Shown in pieces: positions 23,346-37,300 of a DNA stretch of 64,000 nt. The notes under the pieces were generated by a model. It saw nothing but the letters and a program-made list of their open reading frames with translations, made no database searches and had not been told where the DNA came from. Position 1 is the stretch's first letter; each line of letters begins with the position of its first letter. This DNA is from Magicicada septendecula. Taxonomy: Eukaryota > Arthropoda > Insecta > Hemiptera > Cicadidae. The position numbers and the translations under genes are program-made. The stretch covers positions 319,845,662 through 319,909,661 of the forward strand of contig CM068367.1 in the NCBI GenBank assembly GCA_034769895.1, written 5' to 3'.

Positions 23346-24994
23346 TTTTTTGGCATAACGGTATTAACTTTGTTACCGTTCGCACCGCTGGTCGATGGAA
23401 TAGGTTCGTTCTCATTTTTAAACTAGTTTGTTCGTTTGGGGTAGTGAGAAGTAACTGGCCTACTTTCACTTTCATTTGCGCGCCCGTGCTCAGCTGGTCG
23501 CTCTCTCTCCTCTTCACCCCTCGTCCATGATTTACGATCTCGCCGTCCGTCATAGTACCCTCGGCTCGCCTCTCTGGTGTCACTTCTCAGACTCATAAAT
23601 TCTAACAAGACCTGCTCGAATTCATTGATTGTCACTACACCACGAGTAATTATCGCAACTCTTATTTCATGCGGATAATGTTTAGTAATTTTTCTAATTA
23701 AATACTTATCAGGTATTGGCGGAATTAATTGTCGGTTTTCTAACAGTTTACGCTCTAAGTATTGGATCATGTTCATCCCATTCTCGGCGTGATACCTTCC
23801 GAATTCCAGTTCATTGCGTACTCTCTCTTGGATGACGTCATTCCAATATTTACTTATAAATGCGTCAGTGAAGTCCACAAAATTGTTAATGTTATCTTTT
23901 ACTAACCTCCACCACACTGCTGCCTCTCCTTCAAGATGTCTTGCTATCCACTTGACGTTTCCGGCCTCTTGATAATGTTCTCTGAATATTTCATTCAATT
24001 CTTTAATAAATTCCATCGGGAAATCACCCGTGCCATTATATTTTATGTCCTTCACCTGTTCGTTTGTCATGCTCCGATTACATGGTGTATTGCTTATTGA
24101 CCCTAGTTTAGTTCGTACTTCCAGTTGTATTTGTTGTAATTTAAGGTGTGTCTCGTCAGACTTGCTGTTGATTTTAGTTTCCAACTCTTTCAGTTTTTCG
24201 ACCTTTAATTCATTTATAGCTGCCGTGTTATCTGCACATCTTTGATTGTTTACACTTACTGTTTCAATAATTATGTCCAAATTATTATTGTATTTTTCGT
24301 CAAGTTCTTTAATTTGTTGTTTTGTATTGGCACTAATTTCGGTACTAATCTTATCACAATTTTCTTCGATCTTATTATCAATATCTACTCTGAACTCCTG
24401 GAGAACTTTTTGGTGATTTGCTCTTTCTTGATTGAGTTGCGTGAATACTTCGTTTCTTAGTTCCATATTTTGTTTGTGCATCTGCTCTGATAATTGTTGC
24501 ATTTGTTGTTTGTGTTGTGTCGCTTGTTGTGTTAGCTGTTGTGTTGTTTTTTCCGCCAGTTCTTTTATTTGTTCTTTTGTTTCTTTCGATTGTTGTTCAA
24601 GTCGTTGTGTTTGTTGTAATAGTTGTTCTTTTGTTTCTTTCGATTGTTGTTCAATTCGTTGTGTTTGTTGTACTAGTTGTTGGAGTATTGTACATATATC
24701 GGTGTCTTTGTTTTTCTCTGGTAATGTCTGATATACTGGTCTCTCTCTAACCTCTACTAGTGTTTCTTGTGTAATATGTTGTGTTTCTGCATTTTCTTCG
24801 TTCAGTCCCCGCGTCCTTGACTCTTCATTCCCCATTGAAATGTGTGCGATCGTCTGCGAATCTCCTAGATGATTGCTTAAATCGAAGTCCATTTCGTTAC
24901 CGTGGGATGTTGTTTCTGTATTCATGTTATTGTTTTCTCCGTGCGTGTTGTTCTGTGTGTTAATGTTTTTCCTACTCGTACTCCGCGTAATCAT
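23342..24994 (-). pseudogene. gag: Unit 3 gag, stop at codon 524
   Basis: Only the shared TAG (23423-23425) interrupts it; 523 of 550 residues are made. The stop lies 26 codons before the natural end, upstream of the slippage site, so Gag would be almost full length while Gag-Pol would not form. V replaces I at residue 347. Confidence 0.9.
23345..23351 (-). promoter_or_regulatory. Unit 3 gag-pol frameshift heptamer
   Basis: A AAA AAC followed by TAG, preserved. Confidence 0.8.
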
Positions 24995-25092
24995 ACAACT
25001 ATATCTTACATTATCGTTATTCTTAATTCTATTTTATTCTTATTTTACTATTCTATTAGTGACTCAATAGTCCCACGTTCCGGGCGACAGAA
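24995..25092 (-). promoter_or_regulatory. Unit 3 5' leader with primer-binding site
   Basis: The leader is 98 bp; the primer site is at 25072-25089, with the same sequence as unit 2. Confidence 0.6.
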
Positions 25093-26567
25093 TGTAATAC
25101 ACTTTTAAATAGGCCTTAATAAAAGTTCACGTTACTATTATACATACTACACTCGGCCTACGAGCATGTGAAAAGTAAGAGTTTATCAAGCTAATTTACC
25201 CAATGACAATATTAATATTTATAACATACTAATTATCAGCAACAGAATGTAACAATTACTTTAGTGTACCGACTCTTAAAAATTATCCCAGGGCGCCAGT
25301 AATAAATAAACACAATTTGACTGTTATTAATTAAGTTTTTAATAACTAATTTGTATTTACATATTACAAAATTTGTAGCTCATTACCTTTAATAAGTTTG
25401 CTATAAAATTGGTTTGTGCTTATTTCTTGGCTATGAATTCTTTGACTAATTGAGTCACCAAATATGAGTTACATACATTTAAATTTAATAGACAATAGTA
25501 CAATAAGTGTTCATTTTATTATTTACTTGCATGTTGAATCCACTCTGCGCCGCGATGTAATCAATTCCACACATTCCAGGCGGGTCGCCGACGTTAATCG
25601 TTGAGCCCTTATCCTTGTTAGTTTTGCACTAATTTATACACTTGTTTCACAGGTATTAAACACCATTCACTTTGACAACTTAGTGATAACTACACATGTG
25701 CCGTATGCTAATACACTTGTTGAATACACAGTATATTCTTTTACAAAGCTAAGTGCGTCTAACACCAGATTAGTAACTGCTTATTGATCGACCGTCCCGC
25801 ACCATGACGTTTCACACATTTAAATCGCTATGTATTTCGACATTCAACGATTGATGCTGTGTTAAGTAAAACTTGGATATGTTACCCGATTTTACGTATC
25901 TTCTCTAATTTCTCTGCACGTTATTCTTGTAAACGATTATTAAATGTTTATAATATGTAGCTTTCACAATACTTAATATCGCGTTACCGTGACTGACTTA
26001 CGTGGCGATTGAAATATACTGTACTTAATCAAATTACTGAGAAATTATTATTGCAACTAATGCGAGTCTAATATCTGTAATCTCTCCGTTGACTGCCCTA
26101 ACTTCTTACACTCCGTATTTTTATATTTCGCTAAAACTACCCTCACTCACTATCGACAAACTACACGCCTATTGGTCTGACTTACCGCTAAATTCAAAAC
26201 TACCCAATCTGTTTAACGGAACAGCCCGCGCAAAAAATGACGCTATCCGCTATTCGTCCACAAAATGCGCGTGAACACGTGGTATGAAACTTCGCGTCAC
26301 CTTCCATTTCACACATACGCTCTCTTTCTAAAATATAGCTCCCTTTTGTTAGGCGCACTTAACTTTTACAACCTTAGTAAATGTTTCTTACACCCAAGCA
26401 AACAATACAGTTTTATTATGGTCCGATCCGTCCGTGACAAAATATAAATTCTTAGCCGACTTACTGGCGTCAACGCAAGGTCGTCTTTTGAATAGCTATC
26501 GCTCTTTACTACATATTTTAATGTTTTCTTACTTCTAAAGAAAACCACCGCTTTCTATAAATTTACA
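25093..26567 (-). repeat. LTR 4
   Basis: The LTR is 1475 bp, with the same scar and variant set as LTR 3. Confidence 0.92.
26017..26023. other. Transposon excision footprint in LTR 4
   Basis: TA CTG TA, identical to the scar in LTR 3. Confidence 0.88.
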
Positions 26568-27186
26568 TTTCTCCCTGGGTACCATATGACTTTGTCCCCG
26601 TAAAATTGTTAAGAATACAATTTTCCGTGATATCGTCCCCCGATAGAATCATATCAAAATTTTAATAGAATTTGGGATTGATTCTATTGATGCGTCCCTA
26701 ATCCCCTGCTAAAATTTTATATTACTAACAATAATTTGTTTAACCCTTGCTATAATCTAGATTTGTTTGTACATCACATTATATTAATTACTCTTAATTT
26801 ATTTAACATAACATGGTAATATTAGTTAGTTTACGATCTGTTGTTATACCCTAAGTGTCAACGGCATTTCAAGGTTTGTTTACATACAGACTCTCCGTCC
26901 CACCCTTGACAAACTGGTCAAACAACTACTTTTAAAATATTTTGCTTTACTCTCCCTTTCATCTCAACACATGTTACAATGACATTTTGCCCTAACATCT
27001 GTTTACGTTCTACTTCCCTTAACTTACTCTTACAATGAAGTACATTCATAATAACTACGCTAATATTTTTGGAATCCTTATACAATTTAATAATTAACAA
27101 TGATTATCTTATTTATTACACCAGTATTCGAATCTTACAATTATTACATATGTAGACGTTGTGTGCTATTACAATCTGTTTAGTAT
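26568..27186 (-). other. Unit 4 3' noncoding tail with polypurine tract
   Basis: The length is 619 bp; the polypurine tract is at 26568-26576. Confidence 0.85.
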
Positions 27187-30100
27187 CTATGTAGTATCAG
27201 TGTTCATGTGTGTAGTAATGGTTCCTTGCTCATAATACGGTTTTAATTGTCGTATATTAAAATTTCCTCTGATACATCCTGGTCGTCGTGCGTCTTCTAG
27301 CTGGTAGGTTGCTGTTCCGAGTTCCTTTGTTATTTTATATGGTCCTTCAAATAAATTGCAAAATTTCCCTATTATCTTCTTGTTAATATCTGAGATTGGA
27401 TACGCGCGTAGCAACACCTTATCTCCTATTTGGAATTTTGAAATCTGATGAGCAGCGTTGATTCGATTTGTCCTTTTTTCTCCCTTTTCTTTTATGCGTA
27501 AGTAAATATTATGATAAGTAATTGGTTGGCTTGTCGGCATCATTTCCTTGTCAAGATATTTGGTCCAGTCCCGCTCCGGTTTTCTTCCCCACTGTGCCTC
27601 GTACGGGGTGGTTTCAATTGTCTCATGGTATGTTTGATTTATACATGCTTCAACTAGATTAAGAAATTGTGCCCACTTTGTGTGTCTTTCGGATGTCAAT
27701 GCCCTAAACATGTTGCCTAATTGTCGATTGATCCTTTCGGCCAAATTAGTGCACGGATTGCGAACAGCGGTATATTTTGGTTTAATACCCATCTCCGTCA
27801 ATGCTGTGAACCATCGTTGACTGGTGAACTGGGTACCGTTGTCAGTCAGTACTGCTGATGGCCTTCCCATTTCTTCACAATACAATTTAATTTTATTTAT
27901 AGTGGCGGTCGTGGTGGCTTGCCTTAATTTATATAATTTTACATATTTGGTGAAGTTGTCAATCACAGTGAGTATGTACCTGACCTTGCCCGTGGATACC
28001 GGTAATGGTCCATAGTAGTCAATACTAACTAGTTCACTCTTGTTTTGGGGTATGACAGGCTGCGTTTCGCCTACCATTCGTTTAAAATGGTCCTTGCTTT
28101 TCTGACATATTTGACAAGTTTTCGTAATTAATTTGGTAATCTTATTAACTGAGTTCCCCGTGAAATTTTCTTTGAACAGTTGATATGTACGACGATTTCC
28201 CACATGACTGTATGCCTGATGTAGTTCAGCAATCATATTGTGGCAAAGTTCATTGGTCAACATAAGTTTCCATATCCCTTTTTCGCTTCGGTATAATTTG
28301 TCATTGTGCCAATTGTATTTTTGGGCAAGTTTATGTTGTTTATTGGCTCGTATTACGTCGATAATTCGCTTCAATTTCATGTCGGCTAGTTGATAACTTC
28401 TTATATTCTTGAGCTGCTCCTTAGCCTCCTTACTGATGCGGATGTTGATAAAATTGATCTCTAACTCCTCGGTTCGATCGATTGGTTGTTCCTCGTCCAC
28501 GTCTTCAGGATGCCTGCTCAGGATGTCCGCCATGATGTTATCTCGCCCTTTGCAGTGAATGATGTCGAAATCATACTCCTGTATAGCGAGAATCCATCGC
28601 GTTATGCGGGAGTTATTTAGGTGGCACTTTTTTATGAATATTAACGCCTTATTGTCAGTAATGATTGTAAAAGGCTTACCCAGTACGTAGGTCCTAAATT
28701 TTTGCAAACAGTATACAACACTCAGTAGCTCTAATTCTGTGGTGAAGTAATTACGCTCAGCTCCCCGTACCACGCGGCTTGTGTATGCGACTACTCCAAT
28801 GTCGTTATTCTCGTCTAGCTGGTAAAGCTGGCCTCCCAACGCATAACGACTCGCATCCGTGTGTAGGTAGAAACGCTTGTTGGGGTCAGGATGCTTAAGA
28901 ACCACTGATTCGATGAATAAATTCCTTGACTCTCTCAAAATGCTGATTCATTTCCTTTGTCCATTTAAACGTGGTATTCTTTTTTAATAAGTTTAACAAC
29001 GGTTGCGTCGCTTTGGCGTATTTATTGGTGAATCGGTTGTAAAAATTGGTTAAGCCCAGAAATCCTTTAAGTTGTTTTTGATTCTTTGGCTTCCGAAATT
29101 CCTGAATGGCTCTAATCTTATCTGGTGCGGCGGTAATACCCTCTGTTGTTAAGTGATATCCCAGGTAATCAATCTCTTTACGAAACAGCTGCGATTTTTT
29201 AAAGTTGACAGTTAAGTTAGCTTGTTTGATGTCACGTAATAATAATTTTAAGTGCCGTAGGTGCTCTTCCACGCTATCCGAGATACATAAGCAGTCATCT
29301 ACATATAAGATCGTAAATGCCTTCACTTCTTCCGACAATACTCGGTCCAAACCACGTGTTAAACTTGCTAGGCTAGTCTTCAATCCGAACGGCGTCACTG
29401 TGTACCGATAGCACTTGCCTTCGTACAAAAACCCAGGTAAAATCTCTACATTCCTGATGCAATGGGATTTGCCAAAATGAGCTACGGAGGTCAATTGTGG
29501 ACATGACTTTAATGTTACCACATGTTGCCAGTATCTCGTTAATTGGAATGACTCCCTCATGGTCTGGAACTGTTACTGAATTCAGCTTACGGGCGTCCAA
29601 ACATAATCTAACCGTCTGGTCTTTCTTTACGACAGTAACCATAGGGTTGACGTATGGACTCTGGGCCCTTTCAATAACACCATGCGCCTCCATTTTCTGG
29701 ATTTCTGCCTTCACTGCTTCCTTGTATCTCATCGGAATCGGCCAACCTTTCTGACAATAGGGTGTCCGATCGGTGACTTCGAATTTATGTTGGTACGAGT
29801 TAATCCTACCTGGCGTATCCCGGAATACCATTTTATTATCCATCAAAATATGCTTTAGCTCGCTCCGTTCAGCTTCGGTTATGTCTGTGATAGTTTGTAC
29901 CTTCTGTCCAATCAATTCTTCGATCTCTTCATCGGCAGATGCGAGTTCTACTCGTAGTATCTCCGCTGTAGTTCCTTCCTGGTTTTGGTCTCCCTGAACG
30001 ATTAATCGTTTGTTGTTCAGGTCGATCACACACCCATTTTCTTCCAATAACCCTATGCCTAAGATACAATCTTTTATTAATTCTGGGACAACTACGAAGA

Positions 30101-30467
30101 CACTATCGACTCTTAAACTTTCGATTTGGACAGTTAATAGGATTTGTTGTGTAACCCTTTTTGACTTATTGCCGGTTGCACCCTTAATTACGGTATTCGA
30201 CAATTTTAACATTTCTAGATCACCCAATTCCTTTTTATTGTCTTTAAACCACTGTTCTGAGACAGCGTTTAATTGGCTCCCGGTGTCCAATAAGGCGCAT
30301 GTAGACACACCGTTCAACGAGACACTTACTTCCGGACATTTATTAACTTTACATATTATGTTGACATCATCATCATCCATTAAATCATCTCTTAAATCTA
30401 GAAAAGTAGTGTTAATATATTTACTAATATTACTTAAGTCTACTTCATATTTACAGAACTTAGCTAG
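27187..30467 (-). pseudogene. pol: Unit 4 pol, two frameshifts
   Basis: Besides the shared insertion (28919-28921 region) there is a private extra G at 29436-29437. It breaks the frame near codon 315, in the RT palm before the YVDD motif, so this copy cannot give a working RT. It is the most damaged pol in the window. Confidence 0.9.
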
Positions 30468-32116
30468 TTTTTTGGCATAACGGTATTAACTTTGTTACCG
30501 TTCGCACCGCTGGTCGATGGAATAGGTTCGTTCTCATTTTTAAACTAGTTTGTTCGTTTGGGGTAGTGAGAAGTAACTGGCCTACTTTCACTTTCATTTG
30601 CGCGCCCGTGCTCAGCTGGTCGCTCTCTCTCCTCTTCACCCCTCGTCCATGATTTACGATCTCGCCGTCCGTCATAGTACCCTCGGCTCGCCTCTCTGGT
30701 GTCACTTCTCAGACTCATAAATTCTAACAAGACCTGCTCGAATTCATTGATTGTCACTACACCACGAGTAATTATCGCAACTCTTATTTCATGCGGATAA
30801 TGTTTAGTAATTTTTCTAATTAAATACTTATCAGGTATTGGCGGAATTAATTGTCGGTTTTCTAACAGTTTACGCTCTAAGTATTGGATCATGTTCATCC
30901 CATTCTCGGCGTGATACCTTCCGAATTCCAGTTCATTGCGTACTCTCTCTTGGATGACGTCATTCCAATATTTACTTATAAATGCGTCAGTGAAGTCCAC
31001 AAAATTGTTAATGTTATCTTTTACTAACCTCCACCACACTGCTGCCTCTCCTTCAAGATGTCTTGCTATCCACTTGATGTTTCCGGCCTCTTGATAATGT
31101 TCTCTGAATATTTCATTCAATTCTTTAATAAATTCCATCGGGAAATCACCCGTGCCATTATATTTTATGTCCTTCACCTGTTCGTTTGTCATGCTCCGAT
31201 TACATGGTGTATTGCTTATTGACCCTAGTTTAGTTCGTACTTCCAGTTGTATTTGTTGTAATTTAAGGTGTGTCTCGTCAGACTTGCTGTTGATTTTAGT
31301 TTCCAACTCTTTCAGTTTTTCGACCTTTAATTCATTTATAGCTGCCGTGTTATCTGCACATCTTTGATTGTTTACACTTACTGTTTCAATAATTATGTCC
31401 AAATTATTATTGTATTTTTCGTCAAGTTCTTTAATTTGTTGTTTTGTATTGGCACTAATTTCGGTACTAATCTTATCACAATTTTCTTCGATCTTATTAT
31501 CAATATCTACTCTGAACTCCTGGAGAACTTTTTGGTGATTTGCTCTTTCTTGATTGAGTTGCGTGAATACTTCGTTTCTTAGTTCCATATTTTGTTTGTG
31601 CATCTGCTCTGATAATTGTTGCATTTGTTGTTTGTGTTGTGTCGCTTGTTGTGTTAGCTGTTGTGTTGTTTTTTCCGCCAGTTCTTTTATTTGTTCTTTT
31701 GTTTCTTTCGATTGTTGTTCAAGTCGTTGTGTTTGTTGTAATAGTTGTTCTTTTGTTTCTTTCGATTGTTGTTCAATTCGTTGTGTTTGTTGTACTAGTT
31801 GTTGGAGTATTGTACATATATCGGTGTCTTTGTTTTTCTCTGGTAATGTCTGATATACTGGTCTCTCTCTAACCTCTACTAGTGTTTCTTGTGTAATATG
31901 TTGTGTTTCTGCATTTTCTTCGTTCAGTCCCCGCGTCCTTGACTCTTCATTCCCCATTGAAATGTGTGCGATCGTCTGCGAATCTCCTAGATGATTGCTT
32001 AAATCGAAGTCCATTTCGTTACCGTGGGATGTTGTTTCTGTATTCATGTTATTGTTTTCTCCGTGCGTGTTGTTCTGTGTGTTAATGTTTTTCCTACTCG
32101 TACTCCGCGTAATCAT
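30464..32116 (-). pseudogene. gag: Unit 4 gag, stop at codon 524
   Basis: It has the same single TAG as unit 3 (30545-30547). The capsid-like domain and coiled coil are complete. Confidence 0.9.
30467..30473 (-). promoter_or_regulatory. Unit 4 gag-pol frameshift heptamer
   Basis: A AAA AAC followed by TAG, preserved. Confidence 0.8.
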
Positions 32117-32214
32117 ACAACTATATCTTACATTATCGTTATTCTTAATTCTATTTTATTCTTATTTTACTATTCTATTAGTGACTCAATAGTCCCACGT
32201 TCCGGGCGACAGAA
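32117..32214 (-). promoter_or_regulatory. Unit 4 5' leader with primer-binding site
   Basis: The leader is 98 bp; the primer site is at 32194-32211. Confidence 0.6.
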
Positions 32215-33689
32215 TGTAATACACTTTTAAATAGGCCTTAATAAAAGTTCACGTTACTACTATACATACTACACTCAGCCTACGAGCATGTGAAAAGTAA
32301 GAGTTTATCAAGCTAATTTACCCAATGACAATATTAATATTTATAACATACTAATTATCAGCAACAGAATGTAACAATTACTTTAGTGTACCGACTCTTA
32401 AAAATTATCCCAGGGCGCCAGTAATAAATAAACACAATTTGACTGTTATTAATTAAGTTTTTAATAACTAATTTGTATTTACATATTACAAAATTTGTAG
32501 CTCATTACCTTTAATAAGTTTGCTATAAAATTGGTTTGTGCTTATTTCTTGGCTATGAATTCTTTGACTAATTGAGTCACCAAATATGAGTTACATACAT
32601 TTAAATTTAATAGACAATAGTACAGTAAGTGTTCATTTTATTATTTACTTGCATGTTGAATCCACTCTGCGCCGCGATGTAATCAATTCCACACATTCCA
32701 GGCGGGTCGCCGACGTTAATCGTTGAGCCCTTATCCTTGTTAGTTTTGCACTAATTTATACACTTGTTTCACAGGTATTAAACACCATTCACTTTGACAA
32801 CTTAGTGATAACTACACATGTGCCGTATGCTAATACACTTGTTGAATACACAGTATATTCTTTTACAAAGCTAAGTGCGTCTAACACCAGATTAGTAACT
32901 GCTTATTGATCGACCGTCCCGCACCATGACGTTTCACACATTTAAATCGCTATGTATTTCGACATTCAACGATTGATGCTGTGTTAAGTAAAACTTGGAT
33001 ATGTTACCCGATTTTACTTATCTTCTCTAATTTCTCTGCACGTTATTCTTGTAAACGATTATTAAATGTTTATAATATGTAGCTTTCACAATACTTAATA
33101 TCGCGTTACCGTGACTGACTTACGTGGCGATTGAAATATACTGTACTTAATCAAATTACTGAGAAATTATTATTGCAACTAATGCGAGTCTAATATCTGT
33201 AATCTCTCCGTTGACTGCCCTAACTTCTTACACTCCGTATTTTTATATTTCGCTAAAACTACCCTCACTCACTATCGACAAACTACACGCCTATTGGTCT
33301 GACTTACCGCTAAATTCAAAACTACCCAATCTGTTTAACGGAACAGCCCGCGCAAAAAATGACGCTATCCGCTATTCGTCCACAAAATGCGCGTGAACAC
33401 GTGGTATGAAACTTCGCGTCACCTTCCATTTCACACATACGCTCTCTTTCTAAAATATAGCTCCCTTTTGTTAGGCGCACTTAACTTTTACAACCTTAGT
33501 AAATGTTTCTTACACCCAAGCAAACAATACAGTTTTATTATGGTCCGATCCGTCCGTGACAAAATATAAATTCTTAGCCGACTTACTGGCGTCAACGCAA
33601 GGTCGTCTTTTGAATATCTATCGCTCTTTACTACATATTTTAATGTTTTCTTACTTCTAAAGAAAACCACCGCTTTCTATAAATTTACA
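32215..33689 (-). repeat. LTR 5
   Basis: The LTR is 1475 bp. It shares with LTR 6 the variants ACTCAGCC and ACAGTAAGTG near its + strand start; others have ACTCGGCC and ACAATAAGTG. Confidence 0.92.
33139..33145. other. Transposon excision footprint in LTR 5
   Basis: TA CTG TA, identical scar. Confidence 0.88.
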
Positions 33690-34308
33690 TTTCTCCCTGG
33701 GTACCATATGACTTTGTCCCCGTAAAATTGTTAAGAATACAATTTTCCGTGATATCGTCCCCCGATAGAATCATATCAAAATTTTAATAGAATTTGGGAT
33801 TGATTCTATTGATGCGTCCCTAATCCCCTGCTAAAATTTTATATTACTAACAATAATTTGTTTAACCCTTGCTATAATCTAGATTTGTTTGTACATCACA
33901 TTATATTAATTACTCTTAATTTATTTAACATAACATGGTAATATTAGTTAGTTTACGATCTGTTGTTATACCCTAAGTGTCAACGGCATTTCAAGGTTTG
34001 TTTACATACAGACTCTCCGTCCCACCCTTGACAAACTGGTCAAACAACTACTTTTAAAATATTTTGCTTTACTCTCCCTTTCATCTCAACACATGTTACA
34101 ATGACATTTTGCCCTAACATCTGTTTACGTTCTACTTCCCTTAACTTACTCTTACAATGTAGTACATTCATAATAACTACGCTAATATTTTTGGAATCCT
34201 TATACAATTTAATAATTAACAATGATTATCTTATTTATTACACCAGTATTCGAATCTTACAATTATTACATATGTAGACGTTGTATGCTATTACAATCTG
34301 TTTAGTAT
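33690..34308 (-). other. Unit 5 3' noncoding tail with polypurine tract
   Basis: The length is 619 bp; the polypurine tract is at 33690-33698. Confidence 0.85.
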
Positions 34309-37300
34309 CTATGTAGTATCAGTGTTCATGTGTGTAGTAATGGGTCCTTGCTCATAATACGGTTTTAATTGTCGTGTATTAAAATTTCCTCTGATACATC
34401 CTGGTCGTCGTGCGTCTTCTAGCTGGTAGGTTGCTGTTCCGAGTTCCTTTGTTATTTTATATGGTCCTTCAAATAAATTGCAAAATTTCCCTATTATCTT
34501 CTTGTTAATATCTGAGATTGGATACGTGCGTAGCAACACCTTATCTCCTATTTGGAATTTTGAAATCTGATGAGCAGCGTTGATTCGATTTGTCCTTTTT
34601 TCTCCCTTTTCTTTTATGCGTAAGTAAATATTATGATAAGTAATTAGTTGGCTTGTCGGCATCATTTCCTTGTCAAGATATTTGGTCCAGTCCCGCTTCG
34701 GTTTTCTTCCCCACTGTGCCTCGTACGGGGTGGTTTCAATTGTCTCATGGTATGTTTGATTTATACATGCTTCAACTAGATTAAGAAATTGTGCCCACTT
34801 TGTGTGTCTTTCGGATGTCAATGCCCTAAACATGTTGCCTAATTGTCGATTGATCCTTTCGGCCAAATTAGTGCACGGATTGCGAACAGCGGTATATTTT
34901 GGTTTAATACCCATCTCCGTCAATGCTGTGAACCATCGTTGACTGGTGAACTGGGTACCGTTGTCAGTCAGTACTGCTGATGGCCTTCCCATTTCTTCAC
35001 AATACAATTTAATTTTATTTATAGTGGCGGTCGTGGTGGCTTGCCTTAATTTATATAATTTTACATATTTGGTGAAGTTGTCAATCACAGTGAGTATGTA
35101 CCTGACCTTGCCCGTGGATACCGGTAATGGTCCATAGTAGTCAATACTAACTAGTTCACTCTTGTTTTGGGGTATGACAGGCTGCGTTTCGCCTACCATT
35201 CGTTTAAAATGGTCCTTGCTTTTCTGACATATTTGACAAGTTTTCGTAATTAATTTGGTAATCTTATTAACTGAGTTCCCCATGAAATTTTCTTTGAACA
35301 GTTGATATGTACGACGATTTCCCACATGACTGTATGCCTGATGTAGTTCAGCAATCATATTGTGGCAAAGTTCATTGGTCAACATAAGTTTCCATATCCC
35401 TTTTTCGCTTCGGTATAATTTGTCATTGTGCCAGTTGTATTTTTGGGCAAGTTTATGTTGTTTATTGGCTTGTATTACGTCGATAATTCGCTTCAATTTC
35501 ATGTCGGCTAGTTGATAACTTCTTATATTCTTGAGCTGCTCCTTAGCCTCCTTACTGATGCGGATGTTGATAAAATTGATCTCTAACTCCTCGGTTCGAT
35601 CGATTGGTTGTTCCTCGTCCACGTCTTCAGGATGCCTGCTCAGGATGTCCGCCATGATGTTATCTCGCCCTTTGCAGTGAATGATGTCGAAATCATACTC
35701 CTGTATAGCGAGAATCCATCGCGTTATGCGGGAGTTATTTAGGTGGCACTTTTTTATGAATATTAACGCCTTATTGTCAGTAATGATTGTAAAAGGCTTA
35801 CCCAGTACGTAGGTCCTAAATTTTTGCAAACAGTATACAACACTCAGTAGCTCTAATTCTGTGGTGAAGTAATTACGCTCAGCTCCCCGTACCACGCGGC
35901 TTGTGTATGCGACTACTCCAATGTCGTTATTCTCGTCTAGCTGGTAAAGCTGGCCTCCCAACGCATAACGACTCGCATCCGTGTGTAGGTAGAAACGCTT
36001 GTTGGGGTCAGGATGCTTAAGAACCACTGATTCGATGAATAATTCCTTGACTCTCTCAAAATGCTGATCCATTTCCTTTGTCCATTTAAACGTGGTATTC
36101 TTTTTTAATAAGTTTAACAACGGTTGCGTCGCTTTGGCGTATTTATTGGTGAATCGGTTGTAAAAATTGGTTAAGCCCAGAAATCCTTTAAGTTGTTTTT
36201 GATTCTTTGGCTTCCGAAATTCCTGAATGGCTCTAATCTTATCTGGTGCGGCGGTAATACCCTCTGTTGTTAAGCGATATCCCAGGTAATCAATCTCTTT
36301 ACGAAACAGCTGCGATTTTTTAAAGTTGACAGTTAAATTAGCTTGTTTGATGTCACGTAATAATAATTTTAAGTGCCGTAGGTGCTCTTCCACGCTATCC
36401 GAGATACATAAGCAGTCATCTACATATAAGATCGTAAATGCCTTCACTTCTTCCGACAATACTCGGTCCAAACCACGTGTTAAACTTGCTAGGCTAGTCT
36501 TCAATCCGAACGGCGTCACTGTGTACCGATAGCACTTGCCTTCGTACAAAAACCCAGTAAAATCTCTACATTCCTGATGCAATGGGATTTGCCAAAATGA
36601 GCTACGGAGGTCAATTGTGGACATGACTTTAATGTTACCACATGTTGCCAGTATCTCGTTAATTGGAATGGCTCCCTCATGGTCTGGAACTGTTACTGAA
36701 TTCAGCTTACGGGCGTCCAAACATAATCTAACCGTCTGGTCTTTCTTTACGACAGTAACCATAGGGTTGACGTATGGACTCTGGGCCCTTTCAATAACAC
36801 CATGCGCCTCCATTTTCTGGATTTCTGCCTTCACTGCTTCCTTGTATCTCATCGGAATCGGCCAACCTTTCTGACAGTAGGGTGTCCGATCGGTGACTTC
36901 GAATTTATGTTGATACGAGTTAATCCTACCTGGCGTATCCCGGAATACCATTTTATTATCCATCAAAATATGCTTTAGCTCGCTCCATTCAGCTTCGGTT
37001 ATGTCTGTGATAGTTTGTACCTTCTGTCCAATCAATTCTTCGATCTCTTCATCGGCAGATGCGAGTTCTACTCGTAGTATCTCCGCTGTAGTTCCTTCCT
37101 GGTTTTGGTCTCCCTGAACGATTAATCGTTTGTTGTTCAGGTCGATCACACACCCATTTTCTTCCAATAACCCTATGCCTAAGATACAATCTTTTATTAA
37201 TTCTGGGACAACTACGAAGACACTATCGACTCTTAAACTTTCGATTTGGACAGTTAATAGGATTTGTTGTGTAACCCTTTTTGACTTATTGCCGGTTGCA

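Larger units (their letters stand above)
17972..25092 (-). mobile_element. Array unit 3
   Basis: The length is 7121 bp. Its LTR is 5 bp longer than LTRs 1 and 2 around the transposon site because of an excision scar. The internal region is close to unit 4 (shared V at pol residue 277). Confidence 0.9.
25093..32214 (-). mobile_element. Array unit 4
   Basis: The length is 7122 bp. It is near-identical to unit 3 plus one private 1-bp insertion in the reverse transcriptase region. Confidence 0.9.
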